A DNA stretch of 64,000 nt, taken from the NCBI GenBank assembly GCA_030562195.1, contig JAUJPP010000003.1, positions 43,902,602 to 43,966,601 on the forward strand, read 5' to 3'. Below, one piece after another: positions 50,213 through 61,987 of this stretch (position 1 is the stretch's first letter; each line of letters begins with the position of its first letter). The position numbers and the translations under genes are program-made. Under the pieces are notes generated by a model. That model was given only the letters and a program-made list of their open reading frames with translations. It was not told where the DNA came from and ran no database searches. Source of the DNA: Nipponacmea schrenckii (taxonomy: Eukaryota; Mollusca; Gastropoda; Lottiidae).

Positions 50213-50580
50213 GGTGAGTAAACTATTTGACTAATTTAATGTAGAGGCTTTAATATTATTTACATTAAGATGGTGAGTAAACTATGATAATGATACATTT
50301 AGAGGGTGAGGTGAGTAAACTATGATAATGATACATTTAGAGGGTGAGGTGAGTAAACTTATTAAATGTAGAGGATTATTTACATTAAGATGGTGGGTAA
50401 CCTATGATACATTTATTGGGTGAGGTGAGTAAACTATGTAAACTTATTAAATGTAGAGGCTTAATATTATTTTCATTAAGAGGGTGGGTAGCCTATGATA
50501 CATTTAGAGGGTGAGATGAGTATATCATTTACATTAAGAGGGTGGGTAAACTATGTTATATTATTTATTTAGAGGGAATT
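50213..50580. repeat. Minisatellite array, right half
   Basis: The same units as 44890-45945 resume directly at GGTGAGTAAACTAT, including ATGTAGAGGCTTTAATATTA and ATACATTTAGAGGGTGAGG. The last copies decay near 50580. This shows the LINE split a pre-existing array. Confidence 0.9.
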
Positions 50581-52176
50581 TATCGCAGAAAAAACCCACT
50601 ATTCCCTTATAAACATTTTTAGAAATTTTCAAATATAGTCCACTCTAATATTGTTATGAAAACTTATCATTAAGTTAGAGTGGACTACCTTCATTGGTCA
50701 TTTGTTTTAAGTACTTGATCAATAATATTTATGACCCAGTTAACCACGACTTTACATCTTATTGATTTCTTTCATGTTACATTCTGATCATATGCAAAGC
50801 TGGATATGAATTACTTATAACTATCAAGATAATACAATTGCGTGCAGTCCTTAATTAATCAATACGTGTAAACAAATGAAATGATTTCTGTTGATAGCAA
50901 TTCTACTTTATATTATTGGGATCAATATCTTTAGCTTTTATGACACAAGTCTGCTATATAGGTGGTTGAATTTAGACTGGAAATCCATAAATCGCGACAA
51001 AAACCTATCTATTATTGTACAATTATACTACATTATTTATCGGTTTATCATGTATTCATAAAGCTTCTGAATTTATCTCGACCATTATACGGCTCATTTA
51101 AGATGTTTAGTCTTTCCTTAATTCAGACTATTTTCTCATCCTTTCCTTTCAGCAAGTACTTGAATGTAATGTAAAATGATGAAAAAAACTACAGGCATAT
51201 CGTTTGCCTCTTGTCAACTTATAGATCGATCAATGCTGAAGTATGATTTATAATTCAGTGGTGTACAAGATAAGTATCTGATGTATCATACTTTTTGTCC
51301 CTTTGATCTTTGGTATGATAAAACACGTATGTTTTACCAAAGATATACGTGTATAAAGAAGATAGAATTATATATGTGGTAGTAACAGTTAGAAATTACT
51401 TTTTATTTTCGATAGGGTTCATGTTTTTGTGATATAAAATAATTTCCCTGACGTTTCGGCGAAATCAAATACAAAGTGTGCCTTCTACAGCGATAACAGC
51501 TGGATATTGAACGCTCTTCGAAAATCAAGGAGAATAACTCACATGAAATAATTTTCGAATTATGTCAATTAAATTCAGAAATTTCTATATTGTGTAGAAA
51601 TGGGCAGAGAAAAGTAATGACATAAATAAGCTTTAATAATATATTTTCAAAACCATGCTAACATTCTGTGTGGTTATACCTTAATAAACAACAATCCATA
51701 ACAATAATTCTATTTACTGTTAACAGTAGAACTTACATTATGAAGTCATAAACAGTGTCCATCATTATAAGAGTAAAGACATGCCAATTTCAGATTGATC
51801 ATTGATATCAAGGTATTTAAACAGAACAGGTAAATCATTGTCAATCTGAAGAATTGTCTAAGTTTATTATTCTCTGGAGAACTCTATAATCCCAATGTTG
51901 CTTATGTATGTGTATTTAATTCTAAATATTCAACACACAAATATAATGAAGTCTTTTCAAATTTTAAGTAATCAAGTCAGTGTATTGATTCACTTCACGT
52001 GTGGCCCAGCTTAGCAAGTTAATTAACATTTTCTACTCATAAGTAATGTTGATTTTCTCAAAGAAAAAGATGGCCTATACAATTTCATTATTCTTTTCTC
52101 TTAATTTGTTTAGTTTTGTGTTTAATATAAAAGCACAAAGGAATCTCGATAATTTAAGATCCTTTCTTACTTTTGC
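50581..52176. other. Intergenic DNA with one diverged copy of the 142-171 bp repeat
   Basis: No coding frame of note. About 51405-51575 contains TTTTCGATAGGGTTCAT and AATAACTCACATGAAATAA, matching the tandem repeat of 23450-23965. The rest is AT-rich with no recognised feature. Confidence 0.45.
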
Positions 52177-52182
52177 TTTATT
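52177..52182 (-). terminator. Candidate poly(A) signal of IQCK
   Basis: AATAAA on the minus strand about 30 bases downstream of the IQCK stop codon. Confidence 0.55.
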
Positions 52183-52213
52183 ATTAGTCGATTTGTAGGG
52201 TAGAGTTTAATGC

Positions 52214-54951
52214 TTAAAATGTCTTAACATTGTCATTGATGACTTCAGAACCATTACTAGGAGCTACATTATCAGAACTTTGATTATCAGGCATTTTCTC
52301 TTCCCAAAATTCATTTACTTTTTTATCATAGCCTCTGTTTTCTTCTCTCCATTCTCTCTGCCACTGACGTAATTCTTGGATTTCTGGATCACATCTTACC
52401 TGAAACCGAATTCAACATGAAATATCATCCTGTTCTATTCAAATCAATCTATTTTTTTTTGTAGAGTTCAGTCTTTAATAACTATAAGTACAAATCCACT
52501 AACATCCATTCACTGTTTTTAGCACTGCTTAGTCTTCATCAAGAACCATGAAAAACATGTTTATCACATTAACAATTAATAATGATTTACCATACCTTAT
52601 ATCCTCTCCAATGTGATTGAATTATTAATCCTGCTTCTTCTTCTGTCCATAATAATGATAATGGTAATGGTGGTCTTGGACTGAAAAGAAGATCAAATCA
52701 AGTATAAACCTAAACCTGATATACTAAACGATGTTATCTTTAATTCAATAATTCATTTTATCAATTTGCTCACAAATAGTCAGTGTTTTCAACCAATTCA
52801 GAAATATGTAAATAATACTAAACATTTTTATTTTCAAAATCTTTAATTTCAATCTCGAGTGCCACTGAATCACAAGCACAATTATTGGTATAGACAGTAT
52901 ATAATTTAAAGTACTTACTGATCCTTTAACCATAGTTTAACAAAGGGTATATCTAATAACTTTATATTTTCTCTATCAGGTTTACTTCTATTATTTCTAC
53001 AATATTTAAAAAAAAATTTAAACATGTCTTCCTTAATTATGAAAGATAACAAATTTATATTCTTTATTGGAGCGTTCAATACACGTATAAATATTGTTAT
53101 TAAAATGTATATGATGTCAGTAATGTCTGATATAATAATTGGGAGTCTCAAGATGGATAATCTTATGTAATATAAATATCTACCTGTATAAATATTCTGT
53201 GATAAAATCTAATGCATTAAACTTTGTTCTTTTTCTCTGTAAAAATTAAAATTATCATGGTTTAGTCAAATTGTTGAAAAACTCAGCAATTAAATAATAT
53301 AATGCCTTAGGGTAAATCTCTTATATTCTACATGGTATACTTTATATACAACTTACTAATAAATATTTCAGGTTTTAGAAGTTTAATCTGTTTAAAACTT
53401 ACCTCAAAACATTTTTCTATCTTAGCTTGTTTTAACATTTCAGCTAATGCTGGTAACAAAATAGGGAAAATATAACATTCTAAATATTCTTTTGGTGGAC
53501 CTAAAAAAATTTTATAAATACAATAAGGATTTCAAAGCAAGAAAAGTAATTAAAAAGAAAAAAATTATCCTTGTTTTAAAGAGATAAATCTAATATTTTC
53601 TATAGGATCATATATACCAGCCGGTTTTTGTTCAAAATTATTTACAGTCCATAGCTTTTTCAAATTTTATTAAGATTATTGAGAAAAGAGAAATAAAACA
53701 CATGGAAGGCACAGCACAATACAACTAAACAATCACCCACAATAAAAAACAGAACTAATATTTATACATTTAAACTTCAAAATCAAAATGTAACTGAGGA
53801 AGAGAAATAATATTTTGCCTAATACAAGTTACATCTAGGCATTAAAATATGATTTAAAGGGATAGGCAAGCCATTTGATTAATAATACTAATAATAAACC
53901 CTTTATTTTGCATGAGTAAGAATTTGGTCCAATTCACAAGGATATAGTCCTTTTTCAGAACATGGGGACAAAACAATGATTATGAAGTTTGACCATTCAT
54001 ACTGTGATCTAATTTAATCAGGCACAGTTCACCAACCAAATTTTAGTCTTCAAATCTTCTGAAGGTTAAACTAATGATTCAAAACCCAAATCAACCCCTA
54101 AAAATGACGAAAATCTCTCTTCAAGACTGAACTATAAAATGTAGAAAGAAGGTCTGTACTAACATTTATCAGGGGAGGGTAATGGTGGAGGGATAGGTGA
54201 TGATTTACATGGAGGTTTATCAGTAAAAGCAAACCCTGCACATGAAGGATGACTAATAGTAACATCAACATCAACAATATCATCTATATCAGTTACAACA
54301 CGTTCATGCATTTTCCCATAAAAGACTGGATTGTGTTTACTTGGATCATAGTCCTGATAGTCTGTGTTAACTGATTGCGTTTCATCATCATTAGTTATAG
54401 GTACTCTTTGATGTTCATATTCTGAAGAAAAAAACATTTTAGTCAAATACAATTAACAGATCTTACAAAGAACAGAATTGAGTTTACATTTACTTTTCTG
54501 CGACTCATTGGGAAAAAAACTGATAATGCCATGACATGACAGCATTTAACCTACTGCTCTTTTATGCTTTGTTTTTGTCAGATCCAAACGACAGTAATTT
54601 TCCATTGCAGCCTTTTCGACCTTTATCATTGACAGGGAAAAATCTAATCATAATTTGAGAAGATTAAAAGAAGAGACAGGCGTTCCAGGTCCTTGAATTC
54701 GTATAAAAAGGATCGACAAATAAAAATCAAAATTGAAACTTTTTTTTGTAGATATATCTAGATCTAGGCCTAAAATCAATATCGTCTATAACTTTGTTAA
54801 GAACAGAATTCATAAATGAAGAAATTACTCCAACATAGAATGTAACGAATGAATTAATAACAAACAAACAAAGGGAAAAAAAACAACTTCTTTTACCTTT
54901 GCAAATCAATTCCCAAAGATTAGGTTCGGGAACTCTTGTGATTACCGACAT
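52214..54951 (-). CDS. IQCK: IQ motif-containing protein K, 7 exons, 270 residues
   Basis: Exons 54897-54951, 54164-54421, 53403-53500, 53184-53236, 52919-52996, 52596-52680 and 52214-52399 join in frame with GT-AG borders. The start is ATG at 54951 (MSVITRVPEPNLW) and the stop TAA is at 52214-52216. Diagnostic blocks are CPPKEYLECYIFPILLPAL, KCFERKRTKFNALDFITEYL, LDIPFVKLWLKDHPRPPLPL and RCDPEIQELRQWQ. This order matches vertebrate IQCK as I recall it (human about 287 residues). An IQ motif (IIQSHWRGYKVR, residues about 200-211) crosses the exon 6/7 junction and should bind calmodulin or a calmodulin-like light chain. The molecular role of the family is poorly known. The gene lies downstream of OXLD1 on the same strand. 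Confidence 0.9.
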
Positions 54952-55331
54952 TTTTGTTTATGCCCAACAGCTACCGGAAATATAACAATGTGCAAAAGAA
55001 AAGAGTGCTATTATCGATGCTCAACCGAAACGTTACAAACTCAGAATCATGAATTCATATCGATAAAGGATTTTTCATTTTACATATTGAAAACCGTTTA
55101 AAGGGTTAACAGTTGATCATAGATCTATGAAAACCTCACTGTGCTTTAAACCCGAAATCCCTTGGTTACCGTATACATACGCACAATTACGAGGGAGTTA
55201 ACTCAAAAAACATCATTTGACTACAGACTACAAAAATGTAACACACTATAGCCACGGCTTTGAACACAAACTTCATTCAACAAATCTCAAAATTTACACA
55301 CTCAAAACGGTCCAAGGACCCTTTAAAAAGC
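54952..55331. promoter_or_regulatory. Short intergenic space between OXLD1 and IQCK
   Basis: 380 bp between the OXLD1 stop and the IQCK start, on the same strand. It must hold the OXLD1 3' end and the IQCK promoter and leader. No distinct motif stands out. Confidence 0.4.
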
Positions 55332-55721
55332 TTAGTTTTTTAGATTAAGTTCTAGCTTTACAAATGCTTTCAATGACGGATTATCAATTTGCTCTAAAGC
55401 CTCAAGAGCCGATTTCCCACCATCTTTATAGTAATCTTTTAATTCCTCAGCATAGGCTATCCATACGCAGTTGGCACATCCACTCATGCAACAATCAATT
55501 GGTGGTTCAGGTGGTGGGCCCTTTCCAGGAATCACATTTTTGGTATAACTCAAAGGTTTGGTTTTAGTATTTTCTGAAATTAGATAATGCGATGTATCTT
55601 CATCGCCCTTTTGATTTTCACATTTTAACAATTTTGTTGTATGATAAAATTTCACAGAACTAAGCTTAGACATACGTCGTAATCGATGAAAAACAGTAAC
55701 AAATTTAATATTAGTCTCCAT
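55332..55721 (-). CDS. OXLD1: Oxidoreductase-like domain-containing protein 1, single exon, 129 residues
   Basis: A single intronless frame. The N-terminus is basic and lacks acidic residues after Glu2 (FVTVFHRLRRMSKLSS), consistent with a mitochondrial targeting sequence. The C-terminal half carries the oxidoreductase-like domain: PPPEPPIDCCMSGCANCVW (about residues 69-87, with Cys77, Cys78, Cys82 and Cys85), then YAEELKDYYKDGG and ALEALEQIDNPSLKAFVKLE. These match OXLD1. The first ATG gives a length usual for the family. The biochemical activity of this domain is not firmly known; the four cysteines suggest metal or redox chemistry. The gene is head to head with CCDC137. Confidence 0.93.
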   Translation of the reverse strand: METNIKFVTVFHRLRRMSKLSSVKFYHTTKLLKCENQKGDEDTSHYLISENTKTKPLSYTKNVIPGKGPPPEPPIDCCMSGCANCVWIAYAEELKDYYKDGGKSALEALEQIDNPSLKAFVKLELNLKN

Positions 55722-56135
55722 TTCGACTTTTCCATAAATCTTTGATTATCCTTGCATCTCTACCCGTCAACGCAGAACCAAGACAAGACAATGCCAAACG
55801 GTCAATTGAGAGACACTCATGTAACCTGGACCTATTTCTTTCACATATAATATCTATGCAAAAGCAAAGATTTAACTATTTTTTATTCCGTTAAAGACGA
55901 CGAGTTGAGTTCTTATGGGAACACGTTTTACAAAAAATTCTAGAAGCCCTGTATGCACCGATTAATGTTTTGAACTCTACATCTCCAAGCAACTTTGACA
56001 AAGCGAAAGTAGCAATTGACCAGAATTCCCCGGAAATGACGTATCAAACAGCGCCATCTATAAACACAAACCAAGGCAATCCCAACACATGTGTATAATA
56101 TCTCAAATAATTTGTGGAACCAAAATTGGTCAATA
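55722..56135. promoter_or_regulatory. Bidirectional promoter region between OXLD1 and CCDC137
   Basis: 414 bp separate the two divergent start codons, and no other gene fits between them. The segment must contain both promoters. I saw no clear TATA box. Confidence 0.65.
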
Positions 56136-59100
56136 ATGTCTAAAATCTCAAACACACAACGTAGAAGAAAAAATAAGAAATTTGAACATTTCAGGAAGAA
56201 ACTCAGACAAACACAACTGAATGCTAAAAAGTAATGTAGGCCTATATATTTCTTTCTCTTACTTTTAACATAAAAATGATAATGAACTATTTTTGAAAAA
56301 TTTAGGCAAACCGCACAGACCCTGAATATGGTGTTTCCAAAGAAGTCCATCCAATAAAAAATCATGAGGGAAAACTATGTAGGCTTTTTGAAAAAAGCTG
56401 GCAACATTTATTTCAAATTGCCGCTTTGGGTGTGATGCTAAATTAATGTAGGTTTTTTTTTTTTTATCTATCACCTTCCTGAATAAACCATTTAATTTAA
56501 TTTTAAGAGCTCCAAGAATCGGTAAACCTCAAAAGAGTAAGAAACATAAAAAGTTGAAGTCAGTAGACCCTTTTTATCATGGAGAGAGAAAAGATAAGTA
56601 AGTGTATTTAATTACCAATGATTTTGTATGTTGTTTAATAGATTTTGCATAAGCATACAAAACATTTCTGTTAAGACAAATATATCGGGACAAACATTTG
56701 ATGCATTTAAAGGGGGGTATACAGAGTTAATCAGTACATACTCTCTAAGTGCTTTAATTTCTTTTAAATAATTTTCTCTATTTTTATAGATTATTTGAAG
56801 GTATTAATCAGAAACCCCAATCCTTAGAACAAGAAATCCCAAGGAAAGCACTAGAAGTCTTAGAACTGATGAAACAAACAAAGAAAATGAAAGTTAAGAA
56901 GAAAAAGAAAAAAGTCAAACATCAAGTTAAAAGTATGAAGTCAGGAGAGTTTAAAAACAGTGTGAACACTTCAGTTGATGATTATGGCTTGGGTATTAGT
57001 AATGCATTGAAAAAACAACCTGGAGAAACTGATAGAAGATTTTTACACAGATTAAATGAAGAATCTAAAAAAGCTATGTTGATGGCCAAATTAGCTGATA
57101 AGTGGGATGTAAGCATGTCTAATTCTTTCTTCTGTTTTGTTTTAAATTTCAATTAGTTCAAAATGATTATGTATACTTTATTTTTCAGGGAAAGGTTCAT
57201 CATTTACTCTGAAACAAGGATTTTTTTAGTATAGTCATTCAGTAATAGTGTTCATAGCTCACTGTCAAAATTCAAATCCATGTGATCAGAATAATTGGTG
57301 TTGCAACAATTTAATGACTTATGACCATGCCATTTAAAGAAAAGACATAAATGTAGAAATTTTAAATTGAAAGACCGAGTTTGATATATAATTGAAGACT
57401 ATTTCCATATATGAAAGGCCGAAATATTTTCCTTACATATTATGTTTCAATGAAACAGTTCTCTAGAAGTTTGGCTGCATAAAATGACTCTTACATAGGT
57501 TCAAGGGGAGAAACAATTTTAAAGTGATGCTGCATCTTAGAATGGAAAAAATTCAAGTTCTCATGAGTACTGAACATGAGTATATATTCAGTGAACTTAC
57601 CTGGTGTCATTAAGTGTTTTTCGATAATGAAATGCATATTTATGGATAATTACCAAGTTTTTTGGATTTATCAGATTATATGAGAATGTTAATTATGGCA
57701 TCAGGTATATCTTCTTATGAATTTATGTACTTATTGGCCAATTTAAAAAATTTAAGGTTCAATTGACTTGTTAGCATGATTAATTTTGATTTGTCAGCTC
57801 AATAACCATAATATCTGATCGACTTTTCTTCTGTTGAATTTATTTATCAGTATCTTTTTCTTTTTTTGGCATAAATAAGGCAGATGTGGTTGAAACAGAG
57901 GATGGAGAATTTAAGATTAAAAAAGAAAGGAAGCCTAGTGAAAAAAGAAAAAGGTAATCTCTATTACTTCAATTGATACATAAAATTTATTTTTCTTCAT
58001 TTCGTTCAATTTATTGCTATTTAATGGATAAATATATAAGCTCAAAACACAAGTTGCAATCAGTTTGATAGGCATATAATGATTTTTATCTAGACTTTCG
58101 TTTTCATTCTGAAACATGTTGTTTACACCTGAAATTAAGATGATTTATTTAGATCCCTTTCATGATTGAAACAGAATTGTTGTGTTAGGCAGACTAGGAG
58201 TTTGAAAAATGACTGCCCTATTTAACAACTGTAAACACAGTGCATCATTCATGAAATACACTAAAGGCCCCCGCACATGGAGAGAATATAGCGCCCACCA
58301 ATAGCACAGCGGGTGTGCTACAAGTCGAGCGTAAGCGTCTCGCGCTATATTCTCTTCGTGTGCGGGGGCCTTTAATGAAAACAGTTGGCCTATATATTAT
58401 ATTATTTCTGATAAATTGGTCAGTTTTTTTCTTGATAAATGATACATAGTTTAGAAAATAGGGTGTCAGATGTGATTGCACCAATTGTTCAGGTATCAAT
58501 TGATTGAAAACTGTGATTGCTGTGATCTTGAAATTTATGACATCACATCTAACTTAATAGGAGAGCAGCAGAAAAAAGGGAAGAAAAACGGCAGAAAAGA
58601 GATGATAAGTTTATTGATGATTATCAAGAATTTAAAACATTTGAAGGTAAGAAGGAACGAGTTGAACTCGGAACCTGTCTGAAATAATAACCAAAATACC
58701 AATTGTATTTTTACCTTCATGATGTATTTATAGTGAATTAGTAGAAATATTTATTCCACAAATTTTTTTTTTAATCAATTTGAATCAAAACCCTTCATAG
58801 AAATCTAACTTCACTAATTCTGATAAACATAAATGATCACACCAAATTTATTAAAATGAAATAAAAACTGTAGTCTCTTTAGTGCTCACGAGAAATGTGG
58901 ATGTAAAGGGAAGACTTTTCTTGTTGTTCTTCTGAAATGACAAGTGCTTTTTTAGTCAGTCTTGAAAAAATAATAGCATTCAAAGGGATAGGTTCATCAC
59001 AGCCTATATCTATTGATTCAAGTAGTACCCTCAAATCCCTTTTCTTTCTTAATCCTTTGACCTGTATTCATCATATTAATCAAAACATAATTTTAATTTA

Positions 59101-59603
59101 TCGTAGATCATGTTGAATTTGGTGAAGTTGTTCATGCACCACCATCTCTGTCATCATTACCAAGAAAAGCTAATAAAGATAATGGAGCTAGAAAGGTAAA
59201 CATTTTTCTTTCCAAATATGATATTTGTATCCTTAGAAAACGTTGAACATAAATGAAAAACAAAAGTTTACCACTGTGCAAATATATAGTTTTGTAACAA
59301 GATAAACTGTGTAGGTTGCTCCTGTTTAATTATTTCACTTTACTTATTTTACATGTGTTGATTATTTTTAAATATTGATAATTTTTCTTACAGCCTGGTA
59401 GTAAGTCTTTGATACTAAAAGACATTCTGATATCTAATAAACTAAATAACAATAATAGTGAAAGGTCAACTGGAAAACGTCAAGTTGGACAATCATTAAA
59501 GAGAAAATTGATATCACCAGCACAACAAGTTATTCTAGATAAGGAACGAGATAGAGTCATTGATGTGTATAGACAAATGAAGGAGGCCAAACTTAAAAAA
59601 TAA
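56136..59603 (+). CDS. CCDC137: Coiled-coil domain-containing protein 137, 7 exons, 320 residues
   Basis: Exons 56136-56230, 56508-56597, 56790-57108, 57880-57953, 58561-58646, 59107-59195 and 59394-59603 join in frame; the stop TAA is at 59601-59603. The protein is very basic: RRRKNKKFEHFRKKL at the start, KKKKKKVKHQ in exon 3 and EKRKRRAAEKREEKRQKR across exons 4-5. Diagnostic blocks are KPQKSKKHKKLKSVDPF, ETDRRFLHRLNEESKKAM (residues about 142-160) and VEFGEVVHAPPSL, matching CCDC137 (human 289 residues). Nuclear or nucleolar chromatin-associated location is known for the family. Low-complexity Lys runs suggest RNA or chromatin contact. It shares a start region with OXLD1 and converges on the linker histone gene. 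Confidence 0.92.
58264..58372. mobile_element. 109-bp GC-rich hairpin MITE in CCDC137 intron 4
   Basis: Terminal inverted repeats begin AAGGCCCCCGCACA and end TGTGCGGGGGCCTT, flanked on both sides by TA (58262-58263 and 58373-58374), as expected of a TA target duplication. The inner arms GAGAGAATATAGCG and CGCTATATTCTCT pair too, so most of the element could fold into one hairpin. GC content far exceeds the surroundings. It has no coding capacity. Confidence 0.85.
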
Positions 59604-60381
59604 AAGAAAAATGTAATAATTAGGAACAGATAAGCCTCAAAGATGCAAACTGTCTTATGTTAATAAATAATATATTTGAAGAAGAAAAAATAATTATAAA
59701 AAGCTTGTTTCAGTCTGTTGTAATTTTTCTTCTAATGTCTCTTTACAATCCATGCTTTGACATTAAAAGTTATGTTCTCTATGTTCCCAAAGAATAGAAC
59801 TAGGCCATTAACAGGCCAAAATTTTCATGCAAGTCTTTGAATCTTGTCTGTAAACCACTGTTTGGATTCATGCAAAAATGAAAATGCAGAGATTTGCATG
59901 TGATTTATAAACAAAACAGGGCATATGAGTACAGAATTTGAGGACTCTAGCAGATTGCTTTTGCAAGGTTACATCTAGATTCTCCTGGATTTGGAAAAAT
60001 TTTTAGGCCTGAAATTAAGAATGTGAAAGATCAAGTACTATTGATATTTGGGACATCTAGAAAGCTCACATATTCTGTAATGACGCAATATTTTTTTTTA
60101 ATGTAATTAACGGAGGATAAGCTACCACCCTCATTACTTGACCAGTGACCACGTATTTACTCTCCCAAGAATGGATTGAGCTTCTTACGCACTATAGATA
60201 TATTACTTCAGCACAAAGAGGAATTTTTGAAAAATTTTAACTTACATTACTCTGTGACTAAAGAAGACAAAAAAGGAAGATTAAAAATCTTATTTATAAA
60301 ATGTGATATTAAACAATTGAAAAATAATACAGTCAGTGATATAAACCAGATTAGCACGTAAGTCTCAATACACAGTTTCGC
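59604..60381. other. Convergent intergenic space between CCDC137 and the linker histone gene
   Basis: AATAAA at 59662-59667 lies 60 bases past the CCDC137 stop and is a good poly(A) signal. A short chance frame near 60176-60361 has no recognisable features. Nothing else is seen. Confidence 0.5.
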
Positions 60382-61987
60382 TTATTCTGCTTTTTTTTTA
60401 GAAACTGTTTTCTTCTTTTGTGTAGTTTTTTTTTTAGGTGACGATTTCTTTTTAGTTGCCATTTTTGGTTTAGGTTCAGCTTTAGCTTTTACAACCTTTT
60501 TCTTTTCCTGAAACATTTGGGTAAAAAATATACTAAAGTAAGTTTATTGATCGTAGAGCTCTAATTATGTTTAACATAACCAGTAGTATGTTGAATTTAA
60601 TTCTGGATGGATGACAAAAACCAAACGTCCTTTTAAATTACTGTACATGCAAAATGTATTTGAATTATTCTGAGTTAGATTTGAATAATGAAGTTGTGTT
60701 CACTCTAATAGTGAATTGCTTACAATTTATAAATTACTCAGAATTTTTTTTTTTTTTGGCTCAATTTTGATTTGAATTGAAGGATATTTTAAAATTATTT
60801 TTATATGAATAAGAATAGAAGCCTAGAAATAGTACTGTTGCCTCAGAATGTCTTGGCATTGATAAAACATGACATGAGCACACTAAATTTTCTCAAAATC
60901 TGTTTTTACAGAAAGAAACAACTATATTTTACAAGGATAATAACTTAGGTTCACAAGTCCGCCATAACAGGGATCCTTTCTACCAGCTGGTCCTTGGCTA
61001 AACCTCTTGGCATTGATCTTTCCTGGATTATCCATATGCATTTACAGCTGGGTGGACTGGAATTATGAGTGAAGATGACTTATTCAAGGTCATCGGACTA
61101 TCACACTCTGGTCGAGATTAGAACTCAGAAGGCAATTTTCAGACAAAATTTAGGACATTTTTAGGTTGAAATGTTTAGTAGAGAAATTAAACAATTTGAA
61201 CCTGATATTCTAATCCTCTAAAAATTATAGACAAAAACACTTTGCATTTCTCAAACTTGAACCAATTGTCTGTCCTGACTTTTTTTTGTCATAGATTATT
61301 ACCAGATTTTCTTGAAAGACAGTAAATAATGAACAAACTAACCTTCTCCATTTCTTCTATTAGGTTCTTCTTTGGAACAGTTTTCTTTGGTGTGTTTGAC
61401 TTGATAGACTTTGATTTAGTAGGTTTTGACTTTGGTGTTGTTAATTTGGTCTTGGCTTTAGCTGGGGTTTGTTTTATGGTCTTCAGAGCTGATTTGTCCC
61501 TATTTTTGTAGGCTGTTTTTGACTTTGCTTTAACTTTTGACATCAGTTTTTGCTTAGGTTTCAGGGTAGGCTCAACTGACTTAGCTTTTGCTTTTTCTGT
61601 CATTTTTTTTTGTTTCTCAACTGTCGCCTGGTATCTGAACTTTCCAACTAATTTTGCCTCCAGATCTCCATATAACTTTGGTCTCATAATGGTTCCATTT
61701 TCTAAACCCTTCACCAGAGCTTTTCTCATTCGGTTTTTGGTGTTATTACGATCTACTGAGGTGTATTTGTTAAGAATAAAAGAACGAATAGCAATGACAG
61801 AGACACCAGCCTTATTATCCATTGTTTTCAATGCATCAAGTACCATCGAATAAAATGAAGTAGGTTTAACAATTTTTATTTTCGTCACCTTCGCTTTTTC
61901 AGGTTTAGAAACCGCCTTATTTGTTTCAGCATCACTTCCAGGGTCATTATCACTGCCACTATCACTATATTCTCGACTTTCGGCCAT
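60382..61987 (-). CDS. Linker histone H1-like protein, two exons, 256 residues
   Basis: Exon 1 spans 61343-61987 (ATG at 61987, MAESREYS) and exon 2 spans 60382-60507 (stop TAA at 60382-60384); the junction EMEK|EKKKVV keeps frame. The N-terminus is acidic and Ser/Asp-rich (SDSGSDNDPGSD). An H1/H5 winged-helix domain spans about residues 43-122: SFYSMVLDALKTM, AGVSVIAIRSFILNKY, MRKALVKGLENGT and GKFRYQ. A long Lys/Ala/Pro tail follows with TPKK, SPKK and TPAKAK motifs, as in linker histones. An intron, and the lack of a visible histone stem-loop, point to a replacement-type, polyadenylated gene. It could be an H1.0-like variant or a protamine-like PL-I protein. A broken copy lies at 63775. 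Confidence 0.87.

Noticed and set aside
55940..56365. Minus-strand 141-codon hydrophobic, Cys/Phe-rich frame
   Set aside because: It lies over the CCDC137 first exon and the bidirectional promoter. Its composition reflects the complement of a Lys-rich exon, and it matches no family.
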